Positions 9,469 to 16,700 of a DNA stretch of 64,000 nt are shown here, one piece after another. The notes below the pieces were generated by a model. That model was not told the origin of the DNA. It worked only from the letters and a program-made list of their open reading frames with translations, and searched no databases. Positions within the stretch are counted from its first letter, which is position 1. Each line of letters opens with the position of its first letter. The stretch covers positions 1 to 64,000 of IMG/VR virus record IMGVR_UViG_3300044960_000921. One strand, given 5' to 3'. The translations under genes and the position numbers were made by a program. This DNA comes from a virus.

Positions 9469-10388
9469 CTCCCGCCCCCAAGCTCCCCGATCACCTCCCC
9501 GACCTTCCTGGGTTCCGCTACGTTAGTAAGTTCTCCGGGGGTGCGATGGGCGAGGCCCATCTCTACCATTCGACCATCCCGGGACAGGCCGACCTGGTAT
9601 TGAAGGTCATCCGCCAACAGGCCCTCCACTCCGGCGACTCGCTCGTCCGCGCCCGGTTCCTCCGCGAGATCGAGACGCTCAAGGCCCTGGACCACCCCAA
9701 CGTCGTCCGGTTCTTCGGCCACGGGGAGCACGCTGGCGCGCCGTACTTCACGATGGAGTACTGCGACGGCGGCGACCTGAACGAGTACATGCGGGACCGC
9801 CCCGCCCTCCCGCTCGCCGAGGCCCGCGCGATCATACTCCCAGTCCTCGCCGCCCTCCGATATCTGGCCACTGCTCCGGTGACGGCCGTCGACCGAGACG
9901 GCGGCACCCGCCCTGAGGTGGGCGTCGTCCACCGGGACCTCAAGCCCGCCAACATCCTGTTCGGCGGGACCGTCGCGGCCCGGCTGGTCAAGGTGAGCGA
10001 CTGCGGTCTGGCCAAGGCGTTCCGGGCCGCCGGCTGGAGCAGGATCACGGACCGGTCGCAGGTGGGCGGGACCCCGGAGTACATGTGTCGCCAGCAGTAC
10101 CACGACTACCTCGAAGCCGAGCCGGAGGTGGACGTCTGGTCGGCTGCGGCCGTCCTCTATTTCCTCCTGACTAAGTCGCCCCCGCGGGACTTCGGACGGG
10201 GGAACCGGCTCACGATCATCGAGACCCAGCCCGTCGTGCCGATCCGGGCTCGCCGCCCCGACGTCCCGGCCCAAGTCGCCGCCGTCGTCGACACCTGCCT
10301 GGACGACACGGACGAACTCCGCTTCAAGACGGCCGAGGAGTTCGAGGCCGAGATCGAGCGCGCTTTCACGGACTCCGGGGTGATTTGA
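9465..10388 (+). CDS. Ser/Thr protein kinase (single domain, DCG variant)
   Basis: A 307-residue kinase starting at the ATG that overlaps the previous stop (ATGA). The reading frame is open further upstream, but that part is antisense-like and overlaps the first kinase. Visible motifs are the lysine of VLKVIRQQ, the helix-C glutamate in FLREIETLKALDHPNVV, an intact HRDLKPAN catalytic loop near residue 156, and SDCG in place of DFG near residue 178. The glycine loop is irregular (FSGGAMGEAHLY). DCG retains the metal-binding Asp, so activity is likely. Pairing with the TPR kinase suggests a two-kinase relay or complex, which is inference. Confidence 0.85.
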   Translation: MTPAPKLPDHLPDLPGFRYVSKFSGGAMGEAHLYHSTIPGQADLVLKVIRQQALHSGDSLVRARFLREIETLKALDHPNVVRFFGHGEHAGAPYFTMEYCDGGDLNEYMRDRPALPLAEARAIILPVLAALRYLATAPVTAVDRDGGTRPEVGVVHRDLKPANILFGGTVAARLVKVSDCGLAKAFRAAGWSRITDRSQVGGTPEYMCRQQYHDYLEAEPEVDVWSAAAVLYFLLTKSPPRDFGRGNRLTIIETQPVVPIRARRPDVPAQVAAVVDTCLDDTDELRFKTAEEFEAEIERAFTDSGVI

Positions 10389-10473
10389 CTCGAGCTGGTG
10401 TCCCGGGTTATGACGATCGGAGGCCCGGGCCGCCTCAGTTCAGCCGCGTGACCTCCGCCCTAGCGATCAACCC

Positions 10474-10502
10474 CTCGTGAGCCACCGCCGGTGGCTGACG
10501 AG
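10474..10502. terminator. 29-bp near-perfect palindrome downstream of the kinase pair
   Basis: CTCGT-g-AGCCACCG-c-CGGTGGCT-g-ACGAG forms a hairpin of 13 pairs with one G-G mismatch, 86 bases after the kinase stop. There is no T-run directly after it, so it may be a stabilising or attenuating hairpin rather than a classic terminator. Confidence 0.45.
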
Positions 10503-10503
10503 C

Positions 10504-10827
10504 GGTGAGTTGCCGGGGGTGCTTTTTCGGAGGTTACCATGTCCGAGACTCAAGCGGTTCATCGGATCCTGGTCGGACGGGTCGAAGCGGCCATCCGGGA
10601 GGAGGCCGGGTCGTATTCCGTTGAACTGGCGACCGTGGGGCACTCGGGGGACGCGAACCGTTCTCCGGGGTTCGCCCGCGACGACCTGCTCTCGTTGCAG
10701 GAGGTGGCTCGTCAGTCGTACGAGTGGATCTGCTACGCCCAGGGCGAGACGGTTCTGACGCGGAAGACTTAACCGGGTGCGGCCCGCGGGGACGCAGGTG
10801 AGTCGACCGCAACCACGGCAACTCACC
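10504..10827. repeat. 12-bp inverted repeats bracketing a small gene
   Basis: GGTGAGTTGCCG (10504-10515) and its exact complement CGGCAACTCACC (10816-10827) flank the 77-residue gene. No clear target-site duplication is seen. It could be a tiny passenger cassette or chance. Confidence 0.35.
10539..10772 (+). CDS. Small hypothetical protein (77 aa)
   Basis: ATG preceded by a good GGAGG ribosome-binding site about 7 bases upstream. The product is soluble and mixed alpha/beta by appearance (VHRILVGRVEAAIREEAGSY, LLSLQEVARQSYEWICYA). No family is recognised. It follows the two kinases in the same direction and could be a substrate or partner of them, but a palindrome separates them. Confidence 0.5.
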   Translation: MSETQAVHRILVGRVEAAIREEAGSYSVELATVGHSGDANRSPGFARDDLLSLQEVARQSYEWICYAQGETVLTRKT

Positions 10828-10924
10828 CGCTCCGGTTTGCCTCTTGGCCATCGAGCTGCAGGGCCACCCGAACCGGTCATTGCCCAAACCCCTGGGCATG
10901 AGGTGTTCGACGACAGGATGAGGA

Positions 10925-11251
10925 TTGACGCTCTCTGGCGTGGGCCGCTCACCTCTCCGCGCCCCCACCGTCACGAAGGCGAAACCATGGCCCTTGCGCG
11001 GGCCCGCAACCTATCAGCCTACGAGGCGGCTTACCTTTTTTCTCCCCATGCGACGGGGCCTGCCGCAGGCTACGCTCGACGCGGACTTGAGGGTGGCCGC
11101 CAAGGCCGCCAGCGTCCCGCTCGTCGAGGCCGGCGGGACGATAGAGAGGGCCCGGCAGTTCGCCACCCAGGAATCGCCCGAGACGACCAAGCTCTACGAC
11201 CGCACCAGTGACAAGATCACGCCAGTTGAGATCGGGCACATCGCCATCTGA
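10925..11251 (+). pseudogene. C-terminal remnant of a tyrosine recombinase
   Basis: The last 45 residues (TIERARQFATQESPETTKLYDRTSDKIT...) match the end of a tyrosine recombinase, including the Tyr of TTKLYDRT. The usual GH-type His is replaced (ATQES). The upstream residues are unrelated low-complexity sequence and the Arg/His catalytic boxes are absent, so only the 3' end survives (about 11070-11251). It marks an old integration. Confidence 0.65.
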
Positions 11252-11519
11252 GCTGTCCTGCGGCTTGCGCAGGGGAAGGCATGGGGAAGCGCCATGGGCC
11301 GCTCGGGGCGACCGCGGGCGAGCGGCTGGCCGGGGAGGCGGGCCAGGAGGCCACGGGCCGTGAGCGCCGCGGCGGGGCCGTCCGAGTGGCCGGCCGTCCC
11401 GACGGGTTCGAGCCCCGCAACGGGGGCCCCTCGATCCGTGACGCCCGCGACCGAGCCCGTCCCCATCCTCTTGAGCCGGCGGGTCTGGCGGGGTTCGAGC
11501 TCCGAAGTCGACACCAGGT
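11252..11519. other. Non-coding gap
   Basis: GC-rich sequence with only antisense-type open frames. No motif, repeat or RNA gene is apparent. Confidence 0.4.
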
Positions 11520-12332
11520 TCAAGTCCGGCCCCCCGTCGAGCCCCCTCCCCCGGCGCCCTCCCCCGGTTCGCGTCGCCGGCTCGATGCCCCGGCGTCCGG
11601 CCCTGACTGGGCCGCCCCGTGGCGAGCCTGCTCGGCGGTCGACTGGCCGCTGGGTGGGCATGTAGGGGCTGCTTCCGTCCGATCGGCGGGATCCGACGTC
11701 GCCCGGCGGGCCTTCGGCCCTCGCGACGACGTGCGCGCAACGACCGGCCGTGCTCCATCCTTCCGGCGGCGACGGTTCCTCCGCGCGAGGAGGGCTCGCG
11801 TCCTGGCGTAGTACTTGCGAAGCGCGTCCCGCGCGCCCAGGAGGAGGACGACCTCGACGAGGAGGAAGCCCGCGGCGACCGGGCCCTCGCGTCGTCCGAA
11901 GTCCCCGATGGCGGCGAGCCTCGCCACGTAGGCGCAGGCCAGGGCCACGAGCATGTTCGCGTAGAACTGGTAGTAGCGGTAGTGGTTCGCGACGAGCCAC
12001 TCGTAGGCGGCGAGCCGCTCGGCGAAGAGCTCGAAATCCCAGGCGGGCTGCCGGACGCCGGCCCGCGCCAGGAGCCGGTCGATCAGTGCCCAGCGGACGG
12101 CGCTGATGACGAGTCCGAGGGCCGTCGACGCGAGCGTCGCGTGCAGGAAGCCCCCGATCGAGGGGCCCTCCGCCGGGGCGGTCGTGAGCCAGTCGCGGAC
12201 GACCACGACGTGATACGAGGCCCCCCACAGGGCGACCGACCCCGGCAAGAGATAGGCGATCAGGAGCCCGAAATTGTCCCGCTTGAGTTCCCGCACGAGC
12301 CGGGACTCTACACGGGCTGAGTCATTTGGCAA
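11520..12332 (-). CDS. Hypothetical four-helix membrane protein
   Basis: 270 residues with about four hydrophobic segments (LLIAYLLPGSVALWGASY; ASTALGLVISAV; YANMLVALACAYVARLAAI; VAAGFLLVEVVLLLGA) followed by a basic, proline/serine-rich cytoplasmic tail of about 90 residues. No enzyme motif is seen. The start is uncertain: the frame opens at a TTG at 12332 with no good ribosome-binding site, and GTG starts follow. Likely an inner-membrane protein of unknown role. Confidence 0.6.
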   Translation of the reverse strand: MPNDSARVESRLVRELKRDNFGLLIAYLLPGSVALWGASYHVVVVRDWLTTAPAEGPSIGGFLHATLASTALGLVISAVRWALIDRLLARAGVRQPAWDFELFAERLAAYEWLVANHYRYYQFYANMLVALACAYVARLAAIGDFGRREGPVAAGFLLVEVVLLLGARDALRKYYARTRALLARRNRRRRKDGARPVVARTSSRGPKARRATSDPADRTEAAPTCPPSGQSTAEQARHGAAQSGPDAGASSRRREPGEGAGGGGSTGGRT

Positions 12333-12388
12333 AGCGGGCGTCGCAACCCCGGCCCGGGTGGCCCCGGGGCGTGTCCGACGATGCCGTC

Positions 12389-12550
12389 TCAGGCGTGGGC
12401 TTCCCGAGCCTCCCGCGAACCGTCCGCGGTCGACGTCGTGGCGGGCGGCTTCCCGCCCTCCTTCTTCTCCTGCTTCTCGGGCGGCGGGGCGGGCTTCTCC
12501 GAAGCGGGCTTCCCCGCGGCGCCACCCTCGGGATGGCCGCCGTTCGTCAT
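12389..12550 (-). CDS. Small Lys/Pro/Glu-rich protein (53 aa)
   Basis: The ATG at 12550 is preceded by CAGGAGGGC at good spacing. An ATG at 12577 lacks such a site. The sequence is low-complexity and hydrophilic (EKPAPPPEKQEKKEGGKPP), probably disordered. It is divergent from the XRE regulator and shares the intergenic operator region with it. Confidence 0.45.
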   Translation of the reverse strand: MTNGGHPEGGAAGKPASEKPAPPPEKQEKKEGGKPPATTSTADGSREAREAHA

Positions 12551-12633
12551 CGCCCTGCCCTCCTGAATGGGGTTCATCGTCGCCGGGCCAACTCGTCGTT
12601 CGCCCGGTCCATGCCTTCGGGACAGTCGGGAAG

Positions 12634-12652
12634 ATTTCCCAACTTGGGAAAT
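12634..12652. promoter_or_regulatory. 19-bp palindromic operator, probably of the XRE regulator
   Basis: ATTTCCCAA-C-TTGGGAAAT is a perfect palindrome (9-bp arms, 1-bp centre), conspicuously AT-rich against its surroundings. It lies 52 bases upstream of the XRE gene and between two divergent genes, the classic position of an autoregulatory site for a dimeric Cro/CI-type repressor. Confidence 0.65.
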
Positions 12653-12703
12653 TCTAGGGTCCGGCCGTAGGCTCCGACAAGGGGAAGCCTACGGCGGGCC
12701 GCA

Positions 12704-12940
12704 ATGGAGAAGTCCCAGCACACCCGCAGGTACGAGCGGCTGCTCGTGGCCCTGCGCCGGGCGCGCAAGGATGCGGGGCTGACCCAGCTCGACGTGGCCG
12801 AGAGGCTCGGGACCTACGCGTCGTACGTCTCGAAGTGCGAGTCGGGCGAGCGGCGGGTCGACGTGGTCGAGCTGGCCGAGTTCTGTCGCGTCTACGGCGT
12901 GAGGCTCGCGTACCTGCTCGAGTCGGCGGGGATCGGGTGA
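12704..12940 (+). CDS. XRE-family transcriptional regulator
   Basis: 78 residues consisting almost entirely of a Cro/CI helix-turn-helix: LLVALRRARKDAGLTQLDVAERLG, then YVSKCESGERRVDVVELAEFC. Length is that of minimal HTH_3 repressors. The palindrome at 12634-12652 is its likely operator, so it probably controls itself and the divergent small gene. Confidence 0.85.
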   Translation: MEKSQHTRRYERLLVALRRARKDAGLTQLDVAERLGTYASYVSKCESGERRVDVVELAEFCRVYGVRLAYLLESAGIG

Positions 12941-13062
12941 ACGAGCCGGGCCCCGGCCGCGCGATGGCCCGTCGCTCAACCGAGCTCCCGATCCCGGCGT
13001 GAAGCGCGGGTCCCTGGACCAGTCGGTCGCCCGTGAAGGCATCCCCTTCGCGTTCCGGCGCC
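12941..13062. other. Short non-coding gap
   Basis: No convincing gene, repeat or RNA structure between the regulator and the IS630 remnant. Confidence 0.4.
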
Positions 13063-13449
13063 TCAAGCCGATCCGGCGGTGGGGCCAGGGCGGGTCACGG
13101 CTGGGTGTCTGCGGGGGAAAGCATCCAGTGCCACGAGCTCAACGCCGCCCGGGAGGTCCAGCTTGACGGATCGCTGGCGGACCCGCTCGACGGTGACGAC
13201 GTCATCCCAACGGCTTCGAAGGCAAAGCCGTCGGGACAGTGGGACCCGCGCCTCCGCGGCCTCGGCCTTGAGCAGGATGTGGGCGTGGGCCAAGCTCCCG
13301 GCGGCGGCCTTGCCGGCGGCGACCATGTCCAGCAGTCGCCGACACGCCTCGGCGGCGGGCCACGCCGAAGGCCGCGTCGAGCGGCCAATGCAGCTCGTTC
13401 TCCACCGACCGATGCCGCCGGATCGGCCGCCCCAGCTCCCCAGGGCCAT
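13063..13449 (-). pseudogene. IS630-family transposase N-terminal remnant
   Basis: The reading contains RRLLDMVAAGKAAAGSLAHAH and VERVRQRSVKL, characteristic of the N-terminal HTH region of IS630-type transposases common in planctomycetes. The segment between them and everything after is scrambled, and no DDE domain follows. No terminal inverted repeats were found. Confidence 0.6.
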
Positions 13450-13680
13450 CGCACTGCCCTATCCGGGATACCTTGCAGGACCCGGGGCAGGCGTCTCATC
13501 CCACCCGGCCCTGAGGCGCACGGTGACGCCGCTGCCTTTGCCCGGCGCCCGGCGGAGCGGTGAAACGGCGACCCTTCGGACCAAGGGCTCGGTGCGCGTG
13601 CCCTGCTTCGCCGCTGAACCGGGACGCGCGAAACCTCGCCGAAGATGCCGGCGAAGGGCGGCGGCATCACCGCTACGCCA

Positions 13681-13745
13681 CCTGCTATATAGATAATTAA
13701 ATAATAAGATAAATCTTATTAATAATATCAACAGAAGCAGAAACT
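13681..13745. repeat. AT-rich island with perfect palindrome
   Basis: About 65 bases that are nearly all A/T inside DNA of about 70% GC. It contains TAATAAGAT-AA-ATCTTATTA (13702-13721), a perfect 9-bp-arm palindrome, and further ATAATTAAATAAT and AATAATATC runs. It lies just downstream of the giant methylase-helicase gene. Possibilities are a terminator, a protein-binding or replication element, or the edge of an inserted element. Confidence 0.6.
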
Positions 13746-13764
13746 GCGGGATTCCCGGACGTTC

Positions 13765-16700
13765 TTAGAACAGCCACTTCTGGTACTTCCGGCCGTGGAC
13801 CTCCCTCGGTGGGTGCCCGGACGGCCCGGACGGAGCCGGCCCCGCGGGACGGGCGGCGTCGGGTCTCGGGGTGAGGTCGTCGCCCGCGGCTGCTTCCTCC
13901 GTCTCGGGCCAGGCGTCCTCCACGCGGGGCCGCCCGTCGTCCCGGCGAACCCGGGCGGTGACCGGCCGCGCCCGCGCGGGCCGCGCTGCGGCCTCGGCCG
14001 CGTGCGATTCCTTCAAATGCAGGATGAGCCGACGCAACTCCTCGGCCGTCCGCGTCTCCGGCTCGATGCCCTCGGCCCGCGGGGCCGACAACGCGAGCCT
14101 CAACTCGTCCCGCAGGCCCGAGAGCTCGGCGATGTGCGCCTCGTGCGGGAACGCGGCCCCGAGCCTCGCCCCGAAGTCGCGGAGTTTGGCCTCCAAGTGC
14201 GCCAGCTCGCGACGGACCTCCTCGCGGCGGGACCCGTAGCTCCCGAAGAGCCGCTCCAGGGCGTTCAGGACGGCCCGCGGCCCCTGCGACCCTCGCGAGA
14301 GGGGCCTCTCCCGGACCCCCCGCCCCTCGACGAACACCTCGGGCGCGCCGCAGCGGTGCTTGACGACGCCGAACGAGAGCCCACGCATCCGGCCGAGGAC
14401 GAAGCGTCGGGTCTGGGCCACCTCGGCCGGCAGGGCGTCGAGCCGGGCCCCGAGGACGGCCTGGAGCCGGTCCCGAGGGCACGGGATGCCGCCGATGATC
14501 GCCGCGTCATCCGCGTGGGCACGGGCGGTCTCGGAGTCGGCCGATAGCTCGGAGAGCCTCGTCCTCAGGCGTTCGATGGCCTCGGGCAGCTCCCGGACGC
14601 TCCTGCGGGCGAGGAACTGCTCGTCCGCGTGGTGCTTCCGGAGCGTCATGAGCCGCTGGAGGTCGGCGTCCGCCTCCGCGAGCGTCAGGACCGCCGGGTT
14701 GCCCGAGGCGATCGCCTTCACCTCCGCGTAGGACAGCTCCTGGCCGCCGACGTCCTCGGCACGCCTGACGCCGCTCTCGCCCGTCATCACCTGGCCGATG
14801 AACCGGGCCTTGGTCTCGAGCGCCTGCCACATGTAGGCGTCGAACGACCCTTCGGTCACGTAGCGGAAGATGGAGACCACCTCGTTCTCGTTCCCCTGCC
14901 GGAGGATGCGGCCCTCCCGCTGCTCGACCTCGGCCGGCTTCCACGGGGCGTCCAGGTGGTGCAGGGCCGCGAGCCGGCGCTGGACGTTCGCCCCGGTCCC
15001 CATCTTTTGCGTCGAGCCGATGAGCACCCGGACGGTCCCCTGCCGCACCCGCTCGAAGAGGGCCTGCTTCCGGGCGTCGCCGTCGGCGTCGCCGATGGTG
15101 GCGACCTGCCGCCTCGGGACGCCGGCGGCGACGAGCTTCGCGATGAGCTCGTCGTAGACCGAGTAGCCCCAGGGGGTGGGGTTGACGCCCAGGTCGCAGA
15201 AGACCAACTGCGTCCCATTCGTCCCTTCGGTCCGTCGCCAGATTTCGGCCACGCGGCCGACGAGCGCCTCTACCTTCGATTCGGAGGACGCGGGCGCCGC
15301 GGCCGAGAGGAGCCGGGCGTCGAGGGCGAGCTTCCGGCCCTCGGTCGTGATGGCGAGCGCGTTGTCCTCGCGCGGGTCGACCCGCTCCGAGCGGATCCGC
15401 TCGTACCGCTCGACGAGCGTCCCCTGGACGGCCCGCTGCTCCTCGGACATCGGGCACGAGACGACGGCCGGCTTGCCGCCGGCGAGCCGGAGCCGCGGCA
15501 AGTCGAGCATGGCCGCCGTCTGCACGTCGGCGAACGCCCGGAACATCCGCTGGAGCTCGGGCAGGTTCACGAACCTCGCGAACCGGCTGCGGGGGCGCAG
15601 GCTCGCCCCGTCCGGGGCGATCTCCATCGCGTCGACGACCTCGCCGAAGGTCGCGGCCCAGGCGTCGAAGTGCTCGATGCCGCGGTCCCTCAGGCCCCTC
15701 GGGTCCAGGTACCGCTGCATCGTGTACATCTCGACCATCGTGTTCGAGATGGGCGTCCCGGTGGCGAAGGTGACGCCGTGTCCCTCGTGGAGCTCGCCGA
15801 GGTACCTGACCTTCATGAGGAGGTCGAAGGCCCGCTCGCTCCCCCCCGTCTGGATGCCGGCCACCCGCTCCATCTTGGTGGGCGTCTCGAGGTTCTTGAA
15901 GTAGTGGGCCTCGTCGATGAAGAGGTAGTCGACCCCGAGCTCGTCGAAGACCAGGCCGTCGTCCTTCCTGTCCTCGGCGAGGAGGTCCTTGAGCCGCTCC
16001 TCGTGGCGGGCCTTCTGCTTCTCGACCTGCTTGATGACGTTCCGGTGGGCCCGGCCCGAGCCCTCCTCGCCGTCCACGAGGAGCCGGTCGTACTCGGCGA
16101 TCTGCTCTCTCAAGAACCGGGCCCGGTACTCGCGTGACATCCCGATGCGCTCGAAGCTCGAATGCGTGATGACCACGCCGTCCCACTCGGAGCTCGCGAC
16201 CTTCGCGGTGAGCCGCTTCCGCCGCCGCTGGACGAGGTCGTCCTTGGTGGCGACCAGGAGCTTCGCGTTCGGGTAGAGCTGCTGGAACTCGCGGGCGAAC
16301 TGCTCCAGCATGTGGTTCGGGACGACGTAGAGCGGCTTCCTCGACAGGCCCGCGGCCCTGCGCTTCATGCCGATGGCGGCCATCGTGAAGGTCTTGCCGG
16401 CACCGACCACGTGGGCCAGGAGCGTGTTCCCGCCGCACATCCCCCGCCAGACGGCGTCCCGCTGGTGCGGGTGGAGCGAGATCGTCGTGTTCATGCCCGG
16501 GAACTCGAGGTGCGAGCCGTCGAAGGCCCGCGGCCGAAGGTTGTTGTAGGTGTCGTTGTAGAGCCGGACCAGCCGCTCGCACCGCCCGGGGTCGGCGAAG
16601 ACCCACGAGCGGAAGGCGTCCTTGATGCGACGCTGCTTCTCGCGGGCCGCGAGCGTCTCGTCCCGGTTCACGACCCGCTCCTCGCGGCCGCCGTGATTCA

